DNA from: Phoronis australis
Lineage: Eukaryota; Phoronida; Phoronidae
NCBI GenBank assembly: GCA_002633005.1
Contig: NMRA01000232.1
Location: forward strand, 64,001 to 128,000
Direction of reading: 5' to 3'
DNA: 64,000 nt
A model generated the notes under the pieces. That model did no database searches. It was not told the DNA's origin and worked only from the letters and a program-made list of their open reading frames with translations. Of the stretch, positions 23,708-35,400 are shown piece by piece; position 1 is the first letter of the stretch, and each line of letters begins with the position of its first letter. Made by a program: the position numbers and the translations under genes.

Positions 23708-26143
23708 TTATACACGGGTTTCCTTGGTCGTATGACACACACTGGTGCAAAAGTCATCCACAATTTGTATTCTTAATTGTTCCACATCACGTGATCCACT
23801 CTGTGGCCTTTTCCTCATGGGATATCCATTGACAAGTATGTGTCTAACTGCAAATTCTTCATTGGCACTGTTTTTCACTACTTCTCCCAACATCCTAGCT
23901 GAAAGATGAGGAAATAAATATTTCAACCTCGCTAATCCAGAGATATAGCCTCTACCCAGTGGTGTCTCGAAACTGAGCTGAGTAACGGTCTCAATTCTTT
24001 CCTCAACACCAGTGAACATTCGCCTCGCTTCAAACCATATGCTTCCCATGTTCCCTGTCTGAAATGCCATAGCATGAATATTTTCCGAAGTTTTTGCAAA
24101 ATAGATTTTGTAAATAACTATTGAAATAAGAAGTACAAGAATGAAAAAGGTTATAATGTACCAATGATTAGAAAACCACTCTCTAACGTGCGTTTGTCCT
24201 TCCGCAGAGAACATTTTGACGATACGCTTTGTTATCAAATCTTTATAAAGGCAAGTACCCTTGGCATTGCAAAATCCCGTGTCTTGCAGACACAACTGTC
24301 CGTTTTTTAAATGAATTTTATCACCATGTGACGTGATGTAAGGTTTGCAATGGCTATTAATATCAGAACAACACAGTACACAGTAATGTTCTTCCACGTC
24401 GGTGCATTGGCACTGGCTCTTGTTTTGGCCACATAGGGTCTCGTTACAGACACCTCCGCTGCACAGCTTGGTTCCAAATGCGCACGGCGACCCGTCTTGC
24501 AACGGTTTCGGCGCGGGACAATCTGCACTTAATCCGTCACAAACCGATTTATCTAAGCATGGTTGTTCACTTTCACATACGACCCTTCTCTCGGCAGGAA
24601 TAGGTTGACAGGTGTCACGATCGCAACAAAGTGACGTGCTACTACAAGTGAACCCTCTGTTTCGCTTTAGAGTGCACGGCGATCCCTCCTTTGAATCTTT
24701 AGGAATACAACACGGATCAATGAATTCGCAGTGTAATTCTTCACCACAGTCGCACACTTCTCCTACTTCCTTCACACCATTGCCACACGTAGCTACCGAG
24801 TCTTCTAGAAAACACAAAGGGGCTCTTCTCAGTAACACTGGTCTGATATTCATAATGCTGCATTGGGAAAAGATCATGTGGTTTGCCTTCTCGCCAGTTC
24901 CGGCGAAGGTGTGCATAAGATAATTCCCAGGATCTCCCCCTGGCGTACAGCCGTATGAGGAAGCACCTGTTGTTCCATCATGTGGACTTCCAAAGGCATG
25001 GCCAAGTTCATGAGCCACAGTTATTGAGGACATCAAACGCGTTATTCTTCGACCGATGTTTAAATTGGTCACAAAAACAGAATTCAAACTTTCCACCTCA
25101 CCACTTTTATGGGTGTAAGACTTCGAACAAATTCCCCCGAACTCAGCCGTGGGGTTGGCGCGGTAAGCTAAACCAATAACTGAATCGACCAAGTCTCGAT
25201 AAGTAAAACACAGGCCAACGCAATAAGCATCGAATTGATGGTTGGTGGCAAACGTTCTAAGAAATTCCTCAGGCGTAGGATTATCTTTTACGTGAAACGT
25301 ACTCGTTTCATATACGCTCATTTTGGCAATCTTGATCCCTATGTTGTCCTCGTCCGCATCACCATCGAAGTCGGTTGACCTAAAGATGGCGTCAGCAACC
25401 GCCACATTATGCACCATTTCATTAACCGTAATGGCAACACTTCGACGGCCCACATGCTCAAAAAACAGATGGTCTGCTATGGCATGGATGCTGCACGCCA
25501 TGTTACCTTTAAATGATAGTCTTTTGAATCTACCATCAGAAATACTCAAATTGGAAAATCTTGGCAGTAATTTAACTGCCTTGAAACCACACCTTGCTGG
25601 AAACGAAATGTCGTGGCGCAAGTCTTTGTCTCTATATATGATAGATTTGAAATGTCGAGAAAAGGTGGAATTGAGATATCTTCGGGAAGGTTCTATGTAA
25701 AAGTACGAGTTATCCGTAAGTATAACTCCATCAAATTCTGTCTGTGACTCGTCGTATGATCCATAAACGTATGAAGACGATTCCCCAACCATATATCCAC
25801 TATAGAAATAATTATGTGACAGCAGACTTGCAATAGTTTCCATTTTTTTACCGGAGTTACCAATTACCTCAACGGGTACTTTTTGGTCTGTCAACTTCGT
25901 GTCACGGGATAATTTCAGGCGGAAGTGCTTATCAAAAGCTACGAAGTCTAGCTCATACGAATCAGCGTACTCAGCTGATCTCCGTCCCCGACTTCGTGTT
26001 CTGATACGAAAGCTGAGGTCAAGAATAGGCTGAAAGCACATTAAATTAGAATGATTTACAGGCAAACAACCTTGTAGCAGTCCTACACTTGAAGATATTT
26101 CCCACAGCCACCAATACGTCATGAGAAGGTCTCTTTGAAACAT
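23708..26143 (-). CDS. Single-exon ADAM10-like transmembrane metalloprotease with CUE-like tail
   Basis: An uninterrupted 811-codon frame from the ATG at 26143; an in-frame TTG at 26155 is not a credible animal start. In order, numbering from this Met: weak W/L-rich signal-like segment (about 1-28); ADAM10-type prodomain (about 60-205) with RFKR (205-208) as a furin-like site; reprolysin domain with the complete zinc motif HELGHAFGSPHD (378-389); disintegrin domain from about 453 (CGNGVKEVGEVCDCGEE); cysteine-rich region to about 640; one membrane helix (about 661-683). ADAM10/Kuzbanian proteases shed cell-surface ligands and receptors such as Notch, and all key catalytic residues are present, so activity is expected. 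The tail is not the usual short proline-rich one. Residues 737-773 resemble a CUE ubiquitin-binding fold (LKYLFPHL ... EEFAVRHIL), and the last residues ETRV fit a class I PDZ ligand. Absence of introns next to intron-rich genes suggests an old retrocopy. Confidence 0.93.
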   Translation of the reverse strand: MFQRDLLMTYWWLWEISSSVGLLQGCLPVNHSNLMCFQPILDLSFRIRTRSRGRRSAEYADSYELDFVAFDKHFRLKLSRDTKLTDQKVPVEVIGNSGKKMETIASLLSHNYFYSGYMVGESSSYVYGSYDESQTEFDGVILTDNSYFYIEPSRRYLNSTFSRHFKSIIYRDKDLRHDISFPARCGFKAVKLLPRFSNLSISDGRFKRLSFKGNMACSIHAIADHLFFEHVGRRSVAITVNEMVHNVAVADAIFRSTDFDGDADEDNIGIKIAKMSVYETSTFHVKDNPTPEEFLRTFATNHQFDAYCVGLCFTYRDLVDSVIGLAYRANPTAEFGGICSKSYTHKSGEVESLNSVFVTNLNIGRRITRLMSSITVAHELGHAFGSPHDGTTGASSYGCTPGGDPGNYLMHTFAGTGEKANHMIFSQCSIMNIRPVLLRRAPLCFLEDSVATCGNGVKEVGEVCDCGEELHCEFIDPCCIPKDSKEGSPCTLKRNRGFTCSSTSLCCDRDTCQPIPAERRVVCESEQPCLDKSVCDGLSADCPAPKPLQDGSPCAFGTKLCSGGVCNETLCGQNKSQCQCTDVEEHYCVLCCSDINSHCKPYITSHGDKIHLKNGQLCLQDTGFCNAKGTCLYKDLITKRIVKMFSAEGQTHVREWFSNHWYIITFFILVLLISIVIYKIYFAKTSENIHAMAFQTGNMGSIWFEARRMFTGVEERIETVTQLSFETPLGRGYISGLARLKYLFPHLSARMLGEVVKNSANEEFAVRHILVNGYPMRKRPQSGSRDVEQLRIQIVDDFCTSVCHTTKETRV

Positions 26144-29100
26144 GTTTGCGCGCAATGCAAGACTATGTTGATAAATTATTGATGTAAGTTTTTACGCTCG
26201 CGGCACGCGCGCGGTTTTGCAACGCTTCGTCTTGCAAAAAATATTCTCCACTCTATGTCCGCTCATACTGTTCGAGTAATGCAGGGTGTAGTATATATCA
26301 ACATGCTATCAAAACAGGTCCAGTCGCCTCCACCACAATCGCATTTGTGAGGTTTGAAACCAACTTATTTACAGAAAGGGAAAGCCGATAATTGGTATGT
26401 TATATGATTACATCTTCCACTTGGTAATCGATGGAACGAATCCATGTAAGACCATGTCAATGTTTCCGAAAATTCCGATGTAAAATGGAAGGCAAAATCT
26501 ACTTTGACGAACTTTGAAGTTTTGAATACTCATAATAAAGAACAGTAAAACAATAGTTTCTGAAAGCAGGCCCATTCTCATCGTGGGGTATGTGATTTGT
26601 TTCTTTTGGATGTTACTCGTAACCATAAAGACGTCTATCCTCATCTAATTGTGTTTAGCAGTCCAGGTTAAATCAAAGTACAAGATGTGAAACCATGAAA
26701 ACCCTGTGACGACGTCGACAGTAGGAGGGAGAGTTTTTAATTATATAAAATAAATGAATTGCTTGACTGGGTGGAGAGCAAAGGACACAGGGAGCTAGTA
26801 GGTGACTACTGGCGTGTTGAATAACTAGGGCAACAACTAGGAAAAAAACAATGTTGAACAAAACTGGCACATTGTTAATTCTAATTGAACCGGATTCGAA
26901 GCTTTTGAAGTTAAAAGGTTTTAGTTAAATATCTATTAGAAATCGCGAGTTTTCATCAATTTTGTTTGTTTCAACAAACATGTCTATTTTAGTTGGCAAA
27001 ATAAAATTTGACAAAAATAGATGTTCTAACGGCTACAGTTTTGCTGAAGACACCGATTACATGTGTCGTAAATGGAATTAGAGAATTCTATCTATTTGGA
27101 GATATTTTATAAACGGATCAACGATCGTGATTCATTTTGAAAAATCGTATACAAAATTTAATTTGAATATAGCCTAAACCTTCTCATTCGGTCAAAAATC
27201 TTTAACTGGACACTCGTCGTGTTTCACCTATTTGTTTCATATTGACGGCGTCCAGGGCATTCTCGTCTTCATTCTGTTGCATCGTAGTAAGAAACGTATT
27301 TCATGACCTCCCAAAATATAATCAAATGTCAACGTTTTCATTAATTGTTTCAGCGTGCGATGTATTGACGTAGTGACAGCAACTTACGTACTCAATACAT
27401 CTATGGTGAAATTGATTGAGCACGTTCAAATTAATGCACTTTTACATTGGTATCAAACTAACTGTACAGTTTTAAACGTTCAAAAAAATTTCAAGATCAA
27501 AAACACTGTTTTATGAGCATCAAGAACGCACATGGTCCCGATGCCAGGATTTTGGGGTTAATCTTGGCAACATTCTACTATGAAAAATATTTTTAAAAAA
27601 GTTACGTGAAATTCCCATCTTGAGGTTCTAAAAGTTCCACTCAACTGATTCAACTCCCCTGAGGTTAGAATCTCTTTTGCACACGGTGACGGCCAGAGAC
27701 AGGGGGTGCTACACTCTCCAAAGGCACCTTTCTGGCCTCTCAGATGAGCGAGAGCCCTGCTAAAATGTTGAACTGAACCAAAAGTTAGAAAGGCTCGTGA
27801 GTATTGATGAACGATGCTGTCAAAGACTTTAGAAAGATCCACAAAATGGCAATTGAGTTGTCTAAATATTTCGCTATTTGTATTAGGCACCAACTATTTC
27901 AAAAGAGAGTTTGGTTCATAAGCCATAGCGAGATTTATAGGAAAAGTTACAATGGAAAAATAAGTGTAAACTTGACCACATCCCCAAAACTCTGTCTTTC
28001 GTAGAATAGAAATGACTTTGTGGTGGAGGGTAGAAAGTTATAAGTTATAATTTAACTTAGCTTTAGTGTACGAGGATTATGTTGACATTTGGGCACAAAA
28101 ATGCAGAAACAGGTGCCAGCAAAAAGCAGTATATTTAACACCATGATAACAATAAAAACACGAAAATATCACAGCACACGAACTTTGAAAGTTCATATCG
28201 ATACAAAAGCAAGCACTTGTTGTAGAAAATGACATCAAAACTGAATTTCAACATTCGTGGACATGTGCCAGTAAAATTAAAGTATAAAATGAAATGTATA
28301 CACTGTTTTGAATTTTATAAGCTCACCATTGTCAAGAGTAGACAGGCACTGATTTACTTCTACAAGTTTTAATTAGCGGTTTCATTTTGTCAGTAGCATT
28401 TAGCACTTGATTAATACGACTTATGAGGTAAGGCACGTGATCATCTATATTACCATAGACTATTGAACAGGTGTTGTCTATAATCTATGATATCATTTAA
28501 TAACAGAAAACTTCTAGACATTAACATTTTGGTAGGTTCCATCATACCAGTAACTGCGACCATAGCTTGGAACATTCTAGAGCACATTGGCAGAACAATA
28601 GGGTAGATTCTAGAAGATTCTAACATGTGCCTGAACTAGTGAAAAGCTCCAGAACACGTATAAATAGTTAAGCAGGAACTGCAAAGTCAGCAGCTTCAGG
28701 ATCAGCGGCTATTTGTTACGTGAGGCAGTTATAGAGACAGCAAGTTACTGACACACAAGTCTAACAAGCAGGTTAACATTTCAAAACGAGTTATAACAGC
28801 AATCCATATAATTATAAAACGTTAGTATAACAAATAAATAAATAAATAAAATGAGCCCCCGCAATGATTAATACAGTACCTCTGACCACAAAGCTTTTTA
28901 ACTCGGACACGACCAAGCACAACCTTGCACTGGATATTCATGGAAAATTAGCTCAACTTAACTGCTTGCACTTAGGACCCAGATTCTAATCTGGGGCTGT
29001 GACTATCCTAAGCTCCAACATGACATGTTCGGTTCTACTTCAGTACAAACTTATCAAAGATATGGTGTATAATATCTCCGAACTTAAAGTGGCTGTCATT

Positions 29101-29842
29101 TTGAGCTCGGGTACTCTTTGGCTTATGTGGAATGTCAAATCCGCATTGATGGCCTTTAAAGCCACGAGTTCGAGATCAACATGTACATACTTGGACTAGC
29201 AACTTGCCTGTGCAAATTGCGCCACACACACTAATAGATAATCATCAACAGAAAATATCAAAAATGATTTGGAGTTCGAACTTGAGTTTGTAAATTATAA
29301 CCGAGCTCCGATTATGAAACAGAATAGCATAGCAGCGTAAATATAAATTGCATAGCTAAATAGCGTCATCCCTATCTTACTTTGGAAAAAAACAGGAATG
29401 AAAATGTCGCGGCCCACTTTAGTTCCCGAATCGCAGCAAATTTTTTATGAAAATTGTTGAACAGAATACGTTCCCAGAAAAGAGCTGTATTAAAGTTAAT
29501 ACATAAAAAGAGGAGTTCCATGCGCACAGGGAATGTTTCTGTAGCAACGGCTTGACAATGTGAAGTTCATGGAAATAATGTTTAAAAATACGAACATGTT
29601 ATATCGAGTAAAAATGTACCACAACTAATACAAAGATATGTAGACGGTTAGTCTAAAGCTCACTCACAAGTGAAAAAAAACAAAAGTTTCAGGATTACAC
29701 TTCATGTTTTCTTTTAACACTGCGAGTCAGTGTTCGTGAGTATACACGGCTACATGGCATTGGACCGACTGAAGTTCTTTTAACTCCGACAGCACGTTCT
29801 GCCACCGCGAACTCAGTAAATTCCTGTAGTTCGAGACAGCGC
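26144..29842. other. Intergenic region upstream of the ADAM10-like gene
   Basis: No gene is supported. The first 100 bases next to the ADAM start are comparatively CG-rich (GCGCGCGG), which could be its promoter. A minus-strand frame near 27800-27893 contains FVDLSKVFDSI, reminiscent of reverse transcriptase motif A, and may be a small LINE relic. A heat-shock-element/TATA module lies at 28569-28666, and an AAAT microsatellite at about 28831-28850. Confidence 0.45.
28569..28666 (+). promoter_or_regulatory. Heat-shock elements followed by a TATA box
   Basis: GAACATTCTAGAG (28570-28582) and TTCTAGAAGATTC (28608-28620) fit alternating nGAAn/nTTCn heat-shock elements; the second is a perfect three-unit site. 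GAACTAGTGAAAAGCTCCAG (28633 onward) is a looser one. TATAAATA follows at 28659-28666. No long open frame follows, so this is either an orphan hsp-type promoter or part of a retroelement LTR. An AAATAAATAAATAAATAAAA tract about 165 bp downstream could serve as a polyadenylation signal. Confidence 0.55.
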
Positions 29843-30228
29843 TCAGCTTGGTCCATGCTGTGGTGTTTCATGAGGACTAATCGTCGGAGAAATCACATCA
29901 ACGTACACGTCTTCGATGACCGTTTCTGTTTTTGACTGGATTGGTCCTCCCTGAAAATAAAAGTAAGTTTTCGCTCACGGAAAACACTTTACGAATCGTT
30001 GTGAATTCATTACAACGCATATACGAAACGTGCCTCGATATTTAGCTTCCAAAACAGGAAATGAATTAAAGTCCTTCTCTCACGCGTTGTTAACCCTTAC
30101 TACATGGTTAGAAGATGTTATAAGGATCCAACAAGTACCTACCCCATAACTAATACACGATCCCCGTACTCGAAAACAGTTTAAATGAACGCGCCACTCA
30201 CGATTCGCACCCGAAGAAACACCGCCAT
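29843..30228 (-). CDS. Candidate very short two-exon gene with housekeeping-type promoter
   Basis: Exon 1 coding part 30202-30228 reads MAVFLRVRI and ends at a consensus donor (GTGAGT). Exon 2, 29843-29950, follows a TTTTCAG acceptor and continues in phase 0 for 35 codons to TGA. The protein would be 44 residues, rich in V, I, P and H, and I do not recognise it. The ATG lies inside AAAATGGCGG, a YY1-type site that often spans starts of housekeeping genes. An ETS-type ACTTCCGGGTT lies just upstream at about 30246-30256. The other two frames of exon 2 are also fairly open, so the true coding frame is uncertain. The alternative is that 29893-29950 is the last NOS exon, joined in phase 2 from the donor at 32420 and giving a 19-residue tail. 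Confidence 0.35.
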
Positions 30229-30260
30229 TTTGAACTTGCCGCGAACCCGGAAGTACAATT
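30226..30260 (-). promoter_or_regulatory. ETS plus YY1 motif pair (TATA-less promoter)
   Basis: On the minus strand ACTTCCGGGTTCGCGG is followed by CAAAATGGCGGTG. This ETS/YY1 pairing is typical of CpG-type housekeeping promoters, with transcription running left toward 29843. Confidence 0.45.
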
Positions 30261-32327
30261 CATTCAGGAACCCAGGCCGAGAAAACGCCGTCAGTGCGAC
30301 TGGAGCAGTGCCTGTACTGTTACCAGCCAGCAAACGGGGATAAAAAAAAATCGACAGCGCGCCTTAATTTTGATAAAATCAAACTACGGACAATTTTATG
30401 GAATTTGCTGAAGAAATGTGGCGAATAAATTTTGACAGAAATTATTTTGCCAGACTCGGGACCGCAGCCTATCGGACCCGGTGCGGATCGAGACCAGACA
30501 CTGGCGAACGGTAAATGCATGCGGTTGCAAGCTGTTTTGTCGAAGTAAAATGGTCAAATGATAAATGCTGCATATATTCAAGGGTAGTTTCAGACACTTG
30601 CATGAAATTACGGGCTGGTTAGTCCTGTGTCACACTGCCGCGGCAGACCTTAGTTAGCCTCAGTCACCAGCTACCAGTGAAGACTATAGTCAAAATACAG
30701 CTTGTTAGTAGGCCTACACAGCTTTGCGCCAAGACTACCCTTAGGCCTAACTGGTCGCTGGCCACAAACACAAAAAACACGAAAATTGAACAAAGTTTCT
30801 TTTTTTGTAGCAACGTTTGTCAAAATGTATCAACGTTAAATCTTCACAAATTATAAAGTAGCCGATTGAACATGCCTTTCAGTTAAGCAAAACTCGACAT
30901 TGTAGGTGCCGCCAGAAATGAGACGAAGTCCAACGGGAATTGTGAGCACATTTTATCACTTAATGAGTAACAACTGCGATGCTGAAATTTGGTGAACACT
31001 GCTACTGAAATCGTGCAGAATAGTAAGTAAGATATGTCTAACTAAATTCCACCGTAATTTGTTGGCGAAAACAATTTACACAAAGTTTTAAACTTGTAAC
31101 TCATCCCGCTGTCCTCCAATACATATGGCCGACGCGATCCAAACAAAGTGACCCAAATTTCGCCACAAAACTTGCAATAACTTTACAGTACTTGCCCCGA
31201 TTTTGATACTTTTTCGATTTTTACTGAGTAGAATGTACTACCTTTCCGATCATAGCAAAGTACTTTTTCAAAACGAGGAAAAAAATAAAACCGAAAAAAA
31301 TTGGTTCGACCCATATTAGTTCCTAGGTTCGACCCGCCTACGTAAGGAACTAAACACCAATGCTATTTTAACATACTAAGTACGCGTAACATTCCACAAA
31401 AAAATCAACGACCACTAACTACAAACTATAAATACACTACATATGCAAACGAATCACGATATATTACTAATAAAACAAAATAATGAAGACTTTTCGAGCA
31501 AGCCATAGCACATTCAGTTACAAGGAAAAAATGGCGGCGTTCAGGACAAGTTCCTGAACTGATGAGCCGGAAATGTGGGTCTGGAAATAACCGATGATAA
31601 TCGGTAATCATACGCTCAGAGAGAAGGGTCAAATACTGTTAAAAATCGCTTTTGGCAAGAAAGGCGAAAAGAATGTAAAGATAGGGTGTCGAAAATAAGA
31701 ATTTATGTAGTAAGTATTTTCGGATACTGGAACCACATGGGCAGTTTGCAAGAAGGACTTTAAGCCACTGCGGCTCATACGATTGGTCTCATAATATGCA
31801 TGCCAGGACTTGGTTTCCATTACCAACAAGATTATCAAAACCATCAACAACTAAAAATGCTTCTTTGGAGGCTTGGCTAACCCTAAAATTGCGAATTCGA
31901 AAATAGCGCGTGCACGCATTTCGTGTATCACGGTATCATTCGGCAACATCCGAGGATCACAGGAGGGGGTAATACTTTTAAACATCAAAGTGCTTTTTGG
32001 TTTAGAATTCAGCATTGGCAAATAAGCATCAGGAAATGTTCCTATAAACTTCGAACGGCCTTAGGAAGGCTGGAATGGTAGCCGGTTAGGGTTTTGGATG
32101 AGTTCAGTAGCTGTCTAGCGGTTAGAAAAATCTAGCCAAAATCACGTATTCACATTTAAAATACACGGCGTAATTCTGCTTTTCTTGCGAAGTGCTAGCG
32201 TTATTGAACTCTACCTCAGTTATCGACTACAACACTCACGACCTGCATGCGTACACTTCTTCTCAAAGAGCTTTTATAACGTTGACTTCAAACGTTTTAG
32301 AATCATTTTTTATTTCGATTCTAAATG

Positions 32328-32333
32328 TTTATT
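32328..32333 (-). promoter_or_regulatory. Candidate NOS polyadenylation signal
   Basis: AATAAA on the minus strand, 84 bases past the in-frame TAA at 32417-32419. This supports NOS ending in exon 32417-32479 without splicing on. A second AATAAA is near 32310. Confidence 0.45.
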
Positions 32334-32416
32334 GCGCATGCGTACAGCCCTGTCGGTGAGTTTACAGTTGCATGGCCTTGAAGTCCCAGTTAAGTCAAGA
32401 TTCGGCGTAAATATAC

Positions 32417-35400
32417 TTACACCACCTTGTACTTGTTAGTCAGAACCCCGAACACGTCCTCGTGGTAGCGCTTGGTCGTCTAAAATACATAAACAGTGTA
32501 CACGCAATAAATTGGAAGAAATGGTACATCGCTGTAACCATGGTAAGTACATGCAAATATCAACATCACGTGTATGCCTAAGCCTACTGTCCAATCAAAG
32601 TGGTGTATTTAAAGTGACAATAAACCCATGCATTCCGACAAAAACAACTTTTGATTTTTTGCTTCAGACTAGGCCTATTGTGTTACTTGTCAGGGCGGGT
32701 TAGTAAGACAAGGCAATACGGCGGTCAGGAGAGTTCCAGGCTGTTTCAATTCCAACAAAGAATAAGAAAAAGTTGCTTTGAAAGAACAAGTACATCTGTG
32801 AACAAAGTATGAGGTTATTAACCTAAGAATATGGTTCATAGCGGATTTAAGAGCAATGTTGTCTTCAGTTTCTCAATATCAAAGGACTACAACTGGCGAA
32901 ACGTTTTTGGTACGCCTCTTGCAACACTAAGACAGAACCGAAAATGTATAGAATATGTTGCAGTCATCGATTTTAAATTGAAAGTTAGTCGAAAACTATC
33001 TTCTCATGACGCAGCAGTAACTGACAAGTAAAAATGATCAACGCTGTGAGGGACTCTCACATTAGAGGGGTTGAGAGAGGCGTGCCCGCGCTACCTTGGT
33101 TACAAATACGTTTCCCTTCTGCACAATTCATCACCTCAGGGTAAGAACATTTGTACTCTGAGAGATAATTTTTGTTTTGTGCCGGGCTATCAGTGTCATT
33201 GTCACGAGAGTCTAGCAAAAGAGGTTTTGTCTCGCGAGGTTCTTTTCGCCAGCCCAGCCTGTCCATCATGCAACAGAAAGTCCTTTGGCAGATCAAGACA
33301 GACATAGAACAATAAAACTTTCAACATTACGACAGACATACTTTCATGACGTCGATGTATGTCTCCGCTTTCTGCGTCGTAAATCCTTTGTGTGTCCGCA
33401 AGATCTCAACAATTGAGATGTGCACATCTTCAGCAAGCTGAACACCTCCACACACATAGACGTGGCCTTTCCGCTCAACAATTTTTTCAGCAACATTTTT
33501 TCCATCTTCTTCCAAGATTTGCTGTACGTATTTCTTAAATCAAATAATATACAAGTTACAAATAACTCGGTGAACTTTAAAAGTCGGAAACATTTCAGGA
33601 CAAAAAAAATAATGAGTAAGTTAGGATTCACATTTAATGGCCAAGACAAGATTTTCAGTGTCACAGGTAAGTATCAGTTGTCACAGCTTTCTGTTGCTTT
33701 TTCCATGTATAAGTCAAATCAATTTTGCTTTTGTCACATATGCATGACATAATGTTTGTCAGCGATAACGGTTGAATGCAATGATTTTACTCTTTAGGAA
33801 AAAGGATCTACCACTTGATGCGGCATAAAATAACCGTAAACACAACAACACAAACTACTAACAGATTACATTCATGTGTGATGAGTATTGTCTCAGGATG
33901 ATCAACGAAAATTAGTTTTACACGGAGTTGAGTACATCAGTTACTTTTAAGCACATTATTGTAAAGCAGGCTATGATTCCGACATTTATGTTTGATCAAC
34001 AGTATCCTATAGGCTGTATTTAAATTACTGAGGTGTTAACTTCATCCAGCCACTTTAAGTTATTCAATTGCTTGACTCCTCGTCATCACCATCTCCATCT
34101 TCTTTTTTCACCTTTTTAAACAAATCTCCCATTTCTCATCGACAAACAAAAAATAACATGACAGACTAGATTTTGAAAACTCACAAAATGTTACAGAATC
34201 TCAGGCAAGCAAGTTTTGTCACAGATTGTCAACATGTCACAGGGTATCAATAAGAGTGCCAGCAGTCTTAATGTGGATTAAATATGCTTGAAACAATCTA
34301 GTCATGCATCAAATTTTACTTCGAACAAGTAGGTGAGAATCACACTGAATACATCTTATTACCGTGTTTCATCTTTAATTTCAACAATTGCTTTTTTGTC
34401 TGACGAGATATTATACGGATTGTATTGACGACCGCGGATAGGCCACGCCTACCATAACTATCGTTGCGAGGCCTCACAAGCCCAATATGGTGGAAGTCGT
34501 ATAGCGTACTACAGCATCAAGTTCTCTGCATTTCTGTTTTATAACATTTCACTGAAACTGATTCCACATATGGAGCGTGAGCAGCAAACTAGGTTAATAA
34601 CGTTCTGTGTGCCATCAACACCCACAGTACCTCGTTTAATTGTCAATAGACATTATGTACTATTAAATATTTTTTAAACGCCATGAAGATGAATTTCTTT
34701 CACATTGTGCTTGATCATCACCGATGCACGATAACACTCCATGCTTATCCAGGCGTATATTTATCTAACCACCGTTGAAGTCTACTTCGTGTTTTTATCG
34801 GCGACAGGCACTTTTCCTTTTTTGTTCTCTAAATATCGTTGGCGTACATTACACGTGCCCCAAGCGCACAATAAAGCCACCTTTACGCTTTCGCTCACAA
34901 CCAATCATTGTGGGACAAAGATGACAGACAACATGCTGCCGCGAGATGATTGGCTGGAATTCAGCTTGATTGGCATGTCGGCACCATACGTTCTCTTGTG
35001 TTTAATATGCTATGTTTATTGCTCTTCTACCAGAAAGTTGAGCGCTAATAATAAGCCCAATTATCATACTGGAAATGAAATTTGCAGTAAATGTACTAAC
35101 TATCAAAATAATGAAGAAAGTAGTAATTTAACAATGTTAACGATAAGGCACGATGAAGGCGACAACGACAACGGAAACCATGGTGACAGCAATCGTGAAA
35201 ATGATATTCGAACAATACTGCTATCATTCACAATATAATAATACCAATAGCCATAAAATATGTAAAAATTATAACGATGAACACCTTTTTGATACCAGGC
35301 TCTCTTGAGTAGGCCACGTGAACATTTTGTAAAGCTCCTGCATTTTTTGCATTCTCCATCTCTTCTTCGTATAAATGAGTTTCCTTGGTGCGGCATCCAA

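Noticed and set aside
26144-26155. Upstream TTG as start of the ADAM10-like protein
   Set aside because: TTG is not an expected animal start. The ATG at 26141-26143 is in frame four codons later.
27800-27893. Reverse transcriptase motif FVDLSKVFDSI
   Set aside because: Only one short motif without neighbouring RT blocks; too little to call an element.
31550-31580. CTGATGAGCCGGAAAT resembling a hammerhead core
   Set aside because: There is no room for stem II between CUGAUGA and GAAA and no flanking complementary arms.
34079-34140. Minus-strand acidic frame starting [10 protein letters not shown]
   Set aside because: Twenty-odd codons of low complexity, with no splice partner that fits NOS.
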